A stretch of DNA of 38,933 nucleotides from an uncultured Prevotellaceae bacterium (GTDB lineage: Bacteria > Bacteroidota > Bacteroidia > Bacteroidales > Bacteroidaceae), in NCBI GenBank assembly GCA_902776665.1, contig CACYQZ010000021.1, forward strand, positions 1 to 38,933, given 5' to 3'. How positions within the stretch are numbered: the first letter of the stretch is position 1; each line of letters starts with the position of its first letter. The position numbers were made by a program, and so were the translations under genes. The notes beneath the pieces are model-generated. The model made no database searches, was not told the origin of the DNA, and worked only from the letters and a program-made list of their open reading frames with translations. Of this stretch, positions 7,796 through 15,162 are shown piece by piece.

Positions 7796-8496
7796 TGGAT
7801 TTCATTGAAGGAGCAATCGTAGCCATCGACAAACCCTACGGAATGTCGAGTTTCGGGGCTTTGGCGCGTGTTCGCGGAATGATTTCGCGCCACGTCGGGG
7901 TGAAACGGGTGAAAACGGGTCACGCCGGCACGCTTGACCCACTGGCGACGGGCGTTCTCGTGCTTTGCACGGGGAAAATGACGAAGCAAATCGAACGGCT
8001 GCAATACGAAACGAAGGAATACGTGGCGACGCTGCAACTCGGCGCGACCACGCCGAGTTACGACCGCGAACACGAGGTGGATGCGACCTTTCCGACGGCG
8101 CATATCACGCGTGAACGCATCGAAAAAACGCTGCCGCAGTTTGTCGGCGACGTGATGCAGGTGCCGCCAGCCTATAGCGCGGTGCACGTCGATGGTCACA
8201 GGGCGTATAAACTGCGTCGGAAAAGCGACGAAGTCGAGCAGAAAATGACGGCGAAGCCCGTCCGTATCGACGAAATCGAGTTGTTGGACTTCGACGAGTC
8301 GCAGATGCAGTTGTCGATTCGCGTCGTCTGCGGCAAAGGAACCTACATCCGCTCGTTGGCGCGAGACATCGGTCGGGCGCTCGACAGCGGAGCCTATCTG
8401 ACAGCCCTTCGGCGCACACGTGTCGGCGACATTCGCGTCGAAAACTGCGTTCCGCTCGAACAGTTCAGGGAATGGCTGGAAGAGTGTAGAGTGTAG
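7795..8496 (+). CDS. truB: tRNA pseudouridine-55 synthase TruB
   Basis: TruB converts U55 of the tRNA T-loop to pseudouridine. The catalytic Asp is in GHAGTLDPLATG (residues about 42-53); further family motifs are the KEYVATLQLG strand, QVPPAYSAVHVDG and GTYIRSLARDIG. The length is 233 residues, without the C-terminal PUA-like extension of the E. coli enzyme. It shares one base with the uppP stop. The last residues (EECRV) and the TAG stop are encoded by a GTGTAGA-type repeat that continues into the gap before queA, so the natural C-terminus may have been rewritten by the repeat. Confidence 0.95.
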   Translation: MDFIEGAIVAIDKPYGMSSFGALARVRGMISRHVGVKRVKTGHAGTLDPLATGVLVLCTGKMTKQIERLQYETKEYVATLQLGATTPSYDREHEVDATFPTAHITRERIEKTLPQFVGDVMQVPPAYSAVHVDGHRAYKLRRKSDEVEQKMTAKPVRIDEIELLDFDESQMQLSIRVVCGKGTYIRSLARDIGRALDSGAYLTALRRTRVGDIRVENCVPLEQFREWLEECRV

Positions 8497-8541
8497 AGTG
8501 AAGAATATAAATCGTAAATTGTAAATCCGTAAATTGTACAT
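8484..8541 (+). repeat. Degenerate repeats from the end of truB to queA
   Basis: GTGTAGA/GTGTAGA/GTGAAGA units flow into GTAAATT/GTAAATCC/GTAAATT units. The first part is coding (end of truB), the rest fills the gap before the queA ATG at 8549. Confidence 0.7.
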
Positions 8542-8548
8542 TAAATAG

Positions 8549-9715
8549 ATGAAATTATCGCAATTTAAGTTTAAGCTGCCCGAGGAGCAGGTTGCGCTGT
8601 ATCCCCACAGCATTTATCGTGAGTTTGAAAACGAGGACGGAACGAAGGAAACCGTGCGCTTCACGCGTCGCGACGAGTGCCGTCTGATGGTGCTTCATCG
8701 CAAGTCGAAAACCATCGATATGTTCAAGCGCGACGACGAGGGAAACCCCATCGAGGGCGATTTCCTTCAGTTCAAGAACGTGCTCGACTACTTCGACGAG
8801 GGCGACACCTTCATTTTCAACGATACGAAGGTGTTTCCTGCCCGACTCTATGGCACGAAGGAGAAAACCGACGCGAAAATCGAGGTGTTTCTGCTGCGCG
8901 AACTGAATCAGGATATGCGCCTGTGGGACGTGTTGGTGGAGCCTGCGCGAAAGATTCGCATCGGCAACAAACTGTTTTTCGACGAGAGTGGCACGATGGT
9001 GGCCGAGGTCATCGACAACACGACGAGTCGCGGTCGCACGCTGCGTTTCCTCTACGACTGTCCGCACGACGAGTTCAAACGCGAATTGTTTGCCTTGGGC
9101 GAGTCGCCACTGCCTCGCTACATCATCGACCAGCGCGAAAATCCCCACGCCACCGCCGACGATCTCGACGATTTTCAGTGTATCTACGCCAAAAACGAGG
9201 GCGCAGTGACGGCACCAGCGACGGGTCTGCACTTCAGCCGCGAACTGATGAAGCGAATGGAAATCAAGGGCTTGAACTTCGCCTATATCACGTTGCATTG
9301 TAGTTTGAGCGCGTTCCACGACATCGAGGTCGAGGACCTGACGAAGCACAAAATGGACTCGGAACAGATGATTATCGGGGCTGAGGCCTGCCGCGTGGTG
9401 AACGACTCGAAACTGGCTGGCCATCGCATTTGTGCGGTGGGAACGAGCGTGGTGAAAGCCACCGAAACGTCGGTCGGCACCGACGGTCTGCTGAAGGAAT
9501 ACGACGGTTGGACCAACAAGTTCATTTTCCCGCCCTACGACTTCGGTCTGGCCGATTCGATGATTGCCAATTTCTATCATCCAATGTCGATTCTGTTGAT
9601 GGAAACGGCTGCTTTCGGTGGCTACGACCTCGTGATGGAAGCCTACGATATGGCGGTGAAGAATGGCTATCAGTTCGGCTGCTTCGGCGATGCGCTGTTG
9701 ATTTTGAATGATTAA
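8549..9715 (+). CDS. queA: tRNA ribosyltransferase-isomerase QueA
   Basis: QueA transfers and isomerises the ribosyl moiety of SAM onto 7-aminomethyl-7-deazaguanine at position 34 of tRNA, the penultimate step of queuosine synthesis. Family landmarks in order are: [14 protein letters not shown] near the start, [21 protein letters not shown], the LPRYI segment, [17 protein letters not shown] (seen as [13 protein letters not shown]) and the C-terminal [12 protein letters not shown]-like segment, here [13 protein letters not shown]. The length of 388 residues is typical of the Bacteroidetes form. No other queuosine gene is nearby. It lies in the uppP-truB-queA order commonly seen in this phylum. 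Confidence 0.95.
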   Translation: MKLSQFKFKLPEEQVALYPHSIYREFENEDGTKETVRFTRRDECRLMVLHRKSKTIDMFKRDDEGNPIEGDFLQFKNVLDYFDEGDTFIFNDTKVFPARLYGTKEKTDAKIEVFLLRELNQDMRLWDVLVEPARKIRIGNKLFFDESGTMVAEVIDNTTSRGRTLRFLYDCPHDEFKRELFALGESPLPRYIIDQRENPHATADDLDDFQCIYAKNEGAVTAPATGLHFSRELMKRMEIKGLNFAYITLHCSLSAFHDIEVEDLTKHKMDSEQMIIGAEACRVVNDSKLAGHRICAVGTSVVKATETSVGTDGLLKEYDGWTNKFIFPPYDFGLADSMIANFYHPMSILLMETAAFGGYDLVMEAYDMAVKNGYQFGCFGDALLILND

Positions 9716-9754
9716 ATCAGGAGTTGAGGAGTAAGGGAGTAAAGGAGTAAGGAA
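9713..9754 (+). repeat. GGAGTAA-type tandem repeat between queA and folK
   Basis: Units of 7-9 bp (AGGAGTTG, AGGAGTAA, GGGAGTAA, AGGAGTAA, GGAAG) fill almost the entire gap starting at the queA stop codon. The same style recurs inside the yfhO-like gene. Confidence 0.75.
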
Positions 9755-9758
9755 GCGA

Positions 9759-10211
9759 ATGCATAAACTTTATTTAGGATTGGGTTCGAATATGGGCGAC
9801 CGTCGGCAGAACATTGAGAAGGCTGTCGCGCTCATCGGCGAGCGAGTGGGGGAGGTGGTTCGCCAGTCGTCGCTGATGGAAACGGAGCCGTGGGGCTTCG
9901 CCTCCGAAAACCGCTTCCTGAATGGCGTTGTGCTCTGCCAGACTGAACTCTCGCCCCGCGAAGTGCTGCAAACGACGCAGAAAATTGAGCGGGAATTGGG
10001 GAGGAAGAAAAGCGAGAAACGAGGAGCGAACTGTCAACTCTCAACTCGTCATTACCAAGACCGCCCCATCGACATCGACATCCTGCTCTACGACGACCTC
10101 CACGTCGATGAACCCGACTTGAAAATACCCCATCCGCTGATGGAACAACGAGATTTTGTGATGATACCACTGAAAGAAATATGGCAACACCCCAAGACAT
10201 CATACAACTAA
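9759..10211 (+). CDS. folK: 2-amino-4-hydroxy-6-hydroxymethyldihydropteridine diphosphokinase (FolK)
   Basis: FolK transfers pyrophosphate from ATP to hydroxymethyl-dihydropterin in folate synthesis. The GLGSNMGDR opening, the METEPWGF substrate loop, FLNGVVLCQT and the metal-binding RPIDIDILLYDD motif are all present, with the late IPHPLMEQRDFV stretch. Length is 150 residues. Residues about 85-97 (SEKRGANCQLST) are encoded by GAGGAGCGAA and CTGTCAACT-type repeats, and lie where homologues have only a few residues before the conserved Y-x-D-R-x-I-D-I-D segment. This loop lies near the active site, so the insertion is notable. The 3' end overlaps the next gene by 31 nt. Confidence 0.93.
   Translation: MHKLYLGLGSNMGDRRQNIEKAVALIGERVGEVVRQSSLMETEPWGFASENRFLNGVVLCQTELSPREVLQTTQKIERELGRKKSEKRGANCQLSTRHYQDRPIDIDILLYDDLHVDEPDLKIPHPLMEQRDFVMIPLKEIWQHPKTSYN
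10011..10048 (+). repeat. In-frame CAACTCT/CAACTGT-type repeat inside folK
   Basis: A GAGAAAC/GAGGAGC stretch followed by CTGTCAACTCTCAACT, translated as part of EKRGANCQLST. Sister copies are at 10744-10768, 21479-21510, 21781-21804 and 30926-30962. Confidence 0.75.
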
Positions 10212-10699
10212 AAGCATTCGCCCGACAAGACGCGCTGCTGCTCGGCGGCGTGTGGATGGTGAGTTTCGCGTTCATTGTGATGGCTCCCCAGTCGATTCTT
10301 GGCGGTCTGTTGGCCTTTGCCACGCCCTTTGTGGTCGGTTGGCTGCTGCGCCGATTCCGCGACAAGGTTCTCGACGGCTTCATCAGTTTCCGTCGCGGCT
10401 ATGCCTATTGCTTCTTTTGCTTCATCTACGCCTCGCTGCTCTTCGCCGTGGCGCAGTACGTCTATTTCCGCTTTATCGACGGCGGTCAGTTCCTGCAAAT
10501 GCTCACCGAGAGCGTGAAGGTGCTCGAACCCGTCTATCAGCAAAACGGCCTCAACACCGCCGAACTGCACCAGACGCTCGATGCAATGAAGTCGCTGCCG
10601 CCCTCGCAATGGGTTTTTATGTTGCTGATGCAAAATATTTTCATCGGAATTTTCCTCAGCATCCCCATCGCCTTCATACTTAAAAAGGTAAAAGGGTAA
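10181..10699 (+). CDS. DUF4199 membrane protein
   Basis: A 172-residue protein with four predicted membrane segments (about 22-38, 40-56, 84-104, 146-166) and a soluble stretch (about 107-140) between the third and fourth. This is the DUF4199 layout; the function is not known. It starts within the end of folK and is followed by a family 2 glycosyltransferase, a gene pair common in Bacteroidetes, so a role in supporting glycan or lipid-linked sugar transfer is possible but inferred. The C-terminal KKVKG and the stop are encoded by the start of a GGTAAAA repeat run. Confidence 0.8.
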   Translation: MATPQDIIQLKAFARQDALLLGGVWMVSFAFIVMAPQSILGGLLAFATPFVVGWLLRRFRDKVLDGFISFRRGYAYCFFCFIYASLLFAVAQYVYFRFIDGGQFLQMLTESVKVLEPVYQQNGLNTAELHQTLDAMKSLPPSQWVFMLLMQNIFIGIFLSIPIAFILKKVKG

Positions 10700-10768
10700 A
10701 AAGGTAAAAAAGTAAAAAGGTAAAAAGGTAAAAAAGGTAAAAACTGTCAACTCTCAACTGTCAACTAA
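10681..10768 (+). repeat. GGTAAAA run plus CTGTCAACT run before the glycosyltransferase
   Basis: About six GGTAAAA-like units of 8-10 bp (10681-10743), then CTGTCAACTCTCAACTGTCAACT (10744-10766; split as CTGTCAACTCTC and AACTGTCAACT). Two separate wordings are joined head to tail, and the first begins inside the DUF4199 coding sequence. Confidence 0.8.
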
Positions 10769-10773
10769 GAAAA

Positions 10774-11727
10774 ATGGATATATCAGTCGTAATCCCCCTT
10801 TACAACGAAGCCGATTCGCTCGTCGAACTCTACGAATGGATCGAGAAAGTGATGCAGTCGAAAGGCTTTTCGTATGAAGTCATCTTCATCAACGACGGTT
10901 CTACCGACCGCTCGTGGGAAATCGTCGGTGAACTTCATCGCAAGTCGAGCCACGTGCGCGGCATCTGTTTCCGCCGTAATTACGGGAAAAGTCCCGCGCT
11001 CTATTGTGGTTTCCACGAGGCGCAGGGCGACGTTGTCATCACGATGGATGCCGACCTGCAAGACTCGCCCGAGGAAATTCCCGAACTCTATCGGATGATT
11101 ACCGAAGACGGCTACGACCTTGTGAGCGGCTACAAGCAGAAACGCTACGACCCACTGTCGAAAACGCTGCCCACAAAACTCTTCAACGCGACGGCGCGGA
11201 AGGTGAGCGGCATCAAAAACCTCCACGATTTCAACTGCGGACTGAAAGCCTATCGCCGTGATGTGGTGAAAAACATCGAGGTCTTTGGCGAAATGCACCG
11301 TTTCATTCCCTATCTCGCGAAAAATGCAGGCTTCGACAAGATTGGCGAGAAGGTCGTGCAGCATCAGGCGCGGAAATACGGCTCGTCGAAGTTTATGGGG
11401 CTGAATCGCTTCGTAAACGGCTATCTCGACCTCATCACGCTGTGGTTCCTTGGCACCTTCGGCAAGAAACCGATGCACGTTTTCGGCTTCCTCGGCACAC
11501 TGATGTTCCTCGTCGGCTTCGTGTCGGTCGTCGGAATCGGTGCCGAAAAACTCTACTGCCTCTACAACCACATTCCGCAGCGCCTCGTCACCAATTCCCC
11601 GTGGTTCTACATCGCCTTGACCACGATGCTCATCGGCACGCAACTCTTCCTCGCCGGCTTCATTGGCGACCTCATCAGCCGCTCGTCGCAGAATCGCAAT
11701 GATTATCAGATTAAGGAAACGATTTAA
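10774..11727 (+). CDS. Family 2 glycosyltransferase of the polyprenyl-phosphate sugar type
   Basis: A GT-A fold glycosyltransferase, 317 residues. The N-terminal catalytic domain shows VVIPLYNE (residues 5-12), the nucleotide-binding NDGSTD (40-45) and the metal-binding DxD in MDADLQD (91-97). After about 230 residues come two membrane segments (about 233-258 and 276-302). This matches the dolichyl/undecaprenyl-phosphate mannose or glucose synthase group (DPM1/GtrB-like), which load a sugar on the lipid carrier at the cytoplasmic face. It shares its carrier lipid with uppP a few genes upstream. The donor sugar cannot be inferred. It is the last gene of the plus-strand run. Confidence 0.87.
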   Translation: MDISVVIPLYNEADSLVELYEWIEKVMQSKGFSYEVIFINDGSTDRSWEIVGELHRKSSHVRGICFRRNYGKSPALYCGFHEAQGDVVITMDADLQDSPEEIPELYRMITEDGYDLVSGYKQKRYDPLSKTLPTKLFNATARKVSGIKNLHDFNCGLKAYRRDVVKNIEVFGEMHRFIPYLAKNAGFDKIGEKVVQHQARKYGSSKFMGLNRFVNGYLDLITLWFLGTFGKKPMHVFGFLGTLMFLVGFVSVVGIGAEKLYCLYNHIPQRLVTNSPWFYIALTTMLIGTQLFLAGFIGDLISRSSQNRNDYQIKETI

Positions 11728-11762
11728 GAAGAGATAAAATTCGGGCGGAAACTTCTATTTTT

Positions 11763-11784
11763 CAAGATTGCTGTGACAATCTTG
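11763..11784. repeat. Perfect 8-bp inverted repeat after the glycosyltransferase
   Basis: CAAGATTG and CAATCTTG flank CTGTGA. It lies in the 110-nt gap between convergent genes. Neither strand shows a good T run, so it is only a weak terminator candidate. Confidence 0.4.
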
Positions 11785-11837
11785 TTAATAGGAAGATACT
11801 GTATGAAAATAACTAATCGGGTATCATATGTAAATAG

Positions 11838-12713
11838 TTAAGACTCTCGTTTAGAAGCAATTTTCATTTTTTGCTCTAACAATTGAAGGTCCTGTTTAGA
11901 AATTCCTTGTTTCGCCAATTGTTCTTTAGTCCTCCTCTGACTCTCTATAACTTCTTCAACGGATCTTTTTCGGATATTATAGACGTGTTTTGTTATGGGT
12001 AATAATCCTAATCGATCCCTCAACCTTACATATTCCCAAAATGCTTTTGGCAATTCTGGACAAGTGATCTTAGGGTAGCTAGAGCCCAATAATGACCTGT
12101 CAATGATACGATTACATTCTTTGAGGAAATGGGATGTCTTAATTTGAGAAAGAATGTCTAATACTTTTTTGTTTGCGTCAATAGCCATTGGATTGCTCAT
12201 CATAGTATCTATAACATTGAGAATGACATCATGATGGCAGTTCAACCCCTTTTTTATACAAAAATCGTTTACAATTCTAGTAGGTTTTTCAGGATTATCA
12301 CTAATGATGCTTATTTGTATTGAAATAACAGAAGGTAATTCTGTGTAATTTTCAAAAGGCTTACAATCTTCTATCGTCAATTCTTTCATCTTTTCTTTAG
12401 GAATATCGAGAAAAGTCCTTATTCCTTCAATACATTTCGACATCTCGTTATAAAGTTTCGACAAATGAGGTTTCCAAATGGCAAATACTTCGTTTTCCCT
12501 TTGTTTGCGAGGAATTACAGATGTCAGAATATAAATAATAAAACCTGCAAAATAGCTCAATGCCATACTCAACAAAGAACTGTTGATGGTTTCATAATGT
12601 TCTGAAACGCCCCAAGTTGGTAAAATGTGAAATCCGCAACAGCAAATGACATATAAGCACAATAATAGAATCATGCAATGCCCCCAAACTAATACTCGAT
12701 TATTCATATTCAT
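11838..12713 (-). CDS. Orphan membrane-anchored protein, 291 residues
   Basis: I do not recognise this family. Two N-terminal membrane segments (about 9-31, unusually rich in Cys with CLYVICCCGF, and 47-67) are followed by a predicted cytoplasmic, mostly helical domain of about 220 residues ending in a charged, probably coiled stretch (KRSVEEVIESQRRTKEQL). The coding sequence is clearly more AT-rich than the ftsX run. A promoter with both boxes lies directly upstream (12730-12760), so it is a one-gene unit. The composition and lack of recognisable relatives suggest lateral acquisition. Two in-frame ATGs (codons 1 and 3) are possible starts. Confidence 0.65.
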   Translation of the reverse strand: MNMNNRVLVWGHCMILLLCLYVICCCGFHILPTWGVSEHYETINSSLLSMALSYFAGFIIYILTSVIPRKQRENEVFAIWKPHLSKLYNEMSKCIEGIRTFLDIPKEKMKELTIEDCKPFENYTELPSVISIQISIISDNPEKPTRIVNDFCIKKGLNCHHDVILNVIDTMMSNPMAIDANKKVLDILSQIKTSHFLKECNRIIDRSLLGSSYPKITCPELPKAFWEYVRLRDRLGLLPITKHVYNIRKRSVEEVIESQRRTKEQLAKQGISKQDLQLLEQKMKIASKRES

Positions 12714-12729
12714 CTTTTTTACTTTTCGA

Positions 12730-12760
12730 CAAAGATACGAAAAAGGTTTTAATAATCAAA
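12730..12760 (-). promoter_or_regulatory. Bacteroidetes promoter for the orphan membrane protein
   Basis: On the minus strand TTTG (12757-12760), 19 nt, then TATCTTTG (12730-12737), with the start codon about 17 nt further on. Confidence 0.7.
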
Positions 12761-12787
12761 ATAATATAAGCATTTTAATGCAAATAA

Positions 12788-12824
12788 CAGGCGGGAACTA
12801 ATCAAAAAAGTAGTTCCCGCCCTG
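12788..12824 (-). terminator. Long hairpin terminator of the BspA-like gene
   Basis: GGCGGGAACTA (12790-12800) pairs perfectly with TAGTTCCCGCC (12811-12821), extendable by CAG/CTG with one bulged base. It lies 23 nt after the minus-strand stop. The T run is weak. Confidence 0.6.
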
Positions 12825-12846
12825 ATTGCTTTTGAAAATTACGAAG

Positions 12847-14544
12847 TTATTTCACTACCACTTTTTTAACTTTTCCATTGCTGAATCGGAGTATGTTTAC
12901 ACCCTTTTTCGGTTCAGAAATCCGTTTGCCATCAAGGGAGAAATATTGTTGTGTAAAGTTTTGCTCTGTCATCGGATTCTCTACAGCGGTTATGCTTTCG
13001 TCAATGGAGACATTATTATTGACAACAAAATTCCATTGTCCTTGTTGGTCATCTCCCATCTGTATGCCGTTTGCTTGGTTATTCATCGAAACAGAAACTG
13101 GAGTTTCTTGCAGTTTGATCGTACCATCTTCCGCTACGTTTGCATATTTTTTTGCACCGATATTGTACAGGAATTTTCTTCCGTCATTTTCCACTACTTG
13201 CCAACAATGATTAGGGTTGCTCTCATCGATTCTGTAGCGCGAGGAAACCATCACAACTTTGTCGTTCACAGCATCATAGACAGCATAAGTAAAGTTGTTT
13301 TGATTCATCAGCGTGTATGCAGACTTGTAGGAAATTTCGTCTTGCGCCATTGCCATTTCTCTGATATTGATAAAATTGTACCAGTAGCCACCGCCATAGA
13401 TGGCTTCACTCCATGTTCCAATCGGAATATAGAGCACTGCATGGTTGATTGTAGCGTAAGAAAATGCATTATTACCATATGTGTCATGTGGATGATCTTT
13501 CCAAGAATGATAAAAATAAACATTGAGGTTTCGTGCCACGACATTCTCAAGTCTACAGCCTGCGAAAGCTGAACGACCGATTTGATTTACATTGTAGGGA
13601 AAAACTATAGATGTTAAGCTGCTAATGCCAAAGAAGGCACCATCGCCAATGGTTGTTACGGTATTGGGAATTTTTGAATTTTTACATCCCAAAATAAGGG
13701 TGTTAGTTTGCGTATTAATGATGGCATTGCAATCATCCCGCGAATCATAAACTATATTATTGTTTTCAACTACAATTGTAGTTAGGTTTTCGCAATTGTA
13801 GAAAAGGTATTCACCCAAAGAAATTACACTACTAGGGATGGTTATTGAAGTCAGATTTTTGCAACCATAGAATGCTCTCTTACCTATACTGGTGACACTA
13901 TTGGGAATGGTGATTGATGTCAAGCTGTTACAACTGAGGAAAGCTTCCTCGCCAATAGCAGTTACACTATGGGGTATAATAGTGTTTTTACAACCCGAAA
14001 TAAGCGTGTTTGTTTGAGTTTTTATGATGGCATTGCAGTTATCTCGCGAATCATAAACCGTATTGTCGTTTTCAACTTTAATTGTAATTAGATTATCACA
14101 ACCAGAGAAGGATGAGGGATGAATTTGTCTTACACTATTAGGGATGTTTATAGAAGTTAGTCCAGTGCATCCATAGAAAGCACGATCAGAAATTGTTGTC
14201 ACGCTGTTGGGGAAGGTAACGCTCGTCAGACTATAGCAACCAGAGAATGCATTAGTTCCGATCATTTTCACACTATTGGGAATGACCACAGAATATAAAG
14301 CACTGCAATCGGAGAAAGCGGCACTGCCAATGCTCGATACGCTGTAAGTCTCGTCCTCATACTCTACCGATTCTGGAATATCTATTTTACCAGAATATTT
14401 ATTGGGATTGCTTATAATTTGAGCTTGACCTGAAGACGATACTAAACGATAAAAAATGCCGTTAATCTCGACTTCTACATTTTGAGCACCTGCTGCCATT
14501 GAAAACAGCAGCATCAAACTGAATAATAAAACTTGTTTCTTCAT
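12847..14544 (-). CDS. BspA-type leucine-rich repeat surface protein
   Basis: A 565-residue exported protein. Residues 1-20 are a signal peptide ending AAGAQ. Residues about 65-350 hold roughly nine LRR_5/BspA repeats of the form IGxxAFxxCxxLTSIxIPNSVxx, interrupted twice by a paralogous stretch (VYDSRDNCNAIIKTQTNTL and VYDSRDDCNAIINTQTNTL) that marks an internal duplication. A non-repeat C-terminal region follows, and the last 40 residues (YFSLDGKRISEPKKG to GKVKKVVVK) look like a type IX secretion sorting tail. BspA proteins of oral Bacteroidetes bind fibronectin, fibrinogen or other bacteria; a similar adhesive role is inferred. The gene is AT-rich against its neighbours, and its leader holds an unusual nested inverted repeat (14628-14752). 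Confidence 0.85.
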   Translation of the reverse strand: MKKQVLLFSLMLLFSMAAGAQNVEVEINGIFYRLVSSSGQAQIISNPNKYSGKIDIPESVEYEDETYSVSSIGSAAFSDCSALYSVVIPNSVKMIGTNAFSGCYSLTSVTFPNSVTTISDRAFYGCTGLTSINIPNSVRQIHPSSFSGCDNLITIKVENDNTVYDSRDNCNAIIKTQTNTLISGCKNTIIPHSVTAIGEEAFLSCNSLTSITIPNSVTSIGKRAFYGCKNLTSITIPSSVISLGEYLFYNCENLTTIVVENNNIVYDSRDDCNAIINTQTNTLILGCKNSKIPNTVTTIGDGAFFGISSLTSIVFPYNVNQIGRSAFAGCRLENVVARNLNVYFYHSWKDHPHDTYGNNAFSYATINHAVLYIPIGTWSEAIYGGGYWYNFINIREMAMAQDEISYKSAYTLMNQNNFTYAVYDAVNDKVVMVSSRYRIDESNPNHCWQVVENDGRKFLYNIGAKKYANVAEDGTIKLQETPVSVSMNNQANGIQMGDDQQGQWNFVVNNNVSIDESITAVENPMTEQNFTQQYFSLDGKRISEPKKGVNILRFSNGKVKKVVVK

Positions 14545-14627
14545 TGTCGTAAATGTTTTAAATTAATAAACTCTTGTCCTATTTGCGAGAACTGAGCGAT
14601 TTATATAAAAAGCGCAGACCCGCCATA

Positions 14628-14752
14628 CTCTGACACAGGCCTGCAACAGCCTCAAATCCACTATGGTTGAAGTCTGCACTCGATGTGCATACTCCAATGT
14701 GGATTCTTTTGCTCTAAAATGTCTCTTGTCGAGGTTGCAGTTCGTGTCAGAG
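14628..14752 (-). ncRNA. Candidate structured leader RNA (or MITE-like inverted repeat) ahead of the BspA-like gene
   Basis: Four nested complementary pairs are seen: 14628-14636 with 14744-14752 (CTCTGACAC/GTGTCAGAG), 14641-14647 with 14734-14740 (CTGCAAC/GTTGCAG), 14655-14661 with 14699-14705 (AATCCAC/GTGGATT), and 14675-14679 with 14685-14689 (TGCAC/GTGCA, a 5-nt loop). CCTC at 14650 can also pair GAGG at 14731. In addition CTCAAAT (14651-14657) is complementary to ATTTGAG (14753-14759), which would compete with part of this fold. A -7 box at 14793-14800 would place it in a leader of about 240 nt. It matches no RNA class I can name; a small inverted-repeat element is the main alternative. 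Confidence 0.5.
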
Positions 14753-14792
14753 ATTTGAGCAATTAAAATCGTGCCTCTTCCGAAACACGATG

Positions 14793-14800
14793 CAAAGATA
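14793..14800 (-). promoter_or_regulatory. -7 box for the BspA-like gene, far upstream
   Basis: TATCTTTG on the minus strand. It implies a transcript start near 14785 and a leader of about 240 nt. No matching TTTG box is evident 20 nt upstream. Confidence 0.5.
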
Positions 14801-14803
14801 CAG

Positions 14804-14838
14804 ATTTTTTCGGAAAAACCTTCATTTTCCCGAAAAAT
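14804..14838. terminator. A/T-rich hairpin after the antitoxin gene
   Basis: TTTTTCGG pairs with CCGAAAAA, with an inner AAAA/TTTT extension. It lies just beyond the stop of the minus-strand antitoxin gene and has T-rich flanks. It is a moderate candidate. Confidence 0.4.
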
Positions 14839-14850
14839 ATTTGATGTTAT

Positions 14851-15162
14851 TTACAAAACAGTCAGAGAAACGCGCCTACCCAATCCGCCGAAAATGCGGA
14901 AAAGGGTAGAAAGTTGCACATCGGCGTGACCGTTCTCGATTTTCGAGATGTAACTCTTTTTGGTGCCAATTTTGGCGGCCAACTGCTCTTGCGTCATACC
15001 GCTCAACCGACGCTGTTCTTTCAGACATTCGGCTAAACAAAACGCCTCAGCTTCTGCCTCGAAAGCCTCACGCGCCATTGTGCCACGCTTGCCGTATTCG
15101 GCATCGAGCAGTTCGTCGAAAGTCGCACTCTCCATCATTGCTTTTTTCTTCTTCGTATCCAT
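14851..15162 (-). CDS. HigA-type antitoxin with XRE DNA-binding domain
   Basis: A 103-residue protein whose C-terminal half is an XRE/Cro helix-turn-helix (from LKEQRRLSGMTQEQLAAKIG through KKSYISKIENG to LSTLFRIFGGLG). The N-terminal half (about 1-45, charged) is the likely toxin-neutralising part. It follows the toxin gene with a 1-nt overlap (TAATG) and has a real Shine-Dalgarno-like AAGGAGG at 15170-15176, rare in this phylum, which may let the antitoxin be made in excess. The toxin-first order is that of HigBA systems. The pair presumably autorepresses the promoter at 15531-15562. Confidence 0.85.
   Translation of the reverse strand: MDTKKKKAMMESATFDELLDAEYGKRGTMAREAFEAEAEAFCLAECLKEQRRLSGMTQEQLAAKIGTKKSYISKIENGHADVQLSTLFRIFGGLGRRVSLTVL

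Noticed and set aside
14628-14752. 6S RNA
   Set aside because: The nested stem looked superficially like 6S RNA, but it is shorter, its bubble is not central, and it lies in the leader of a protein gene.
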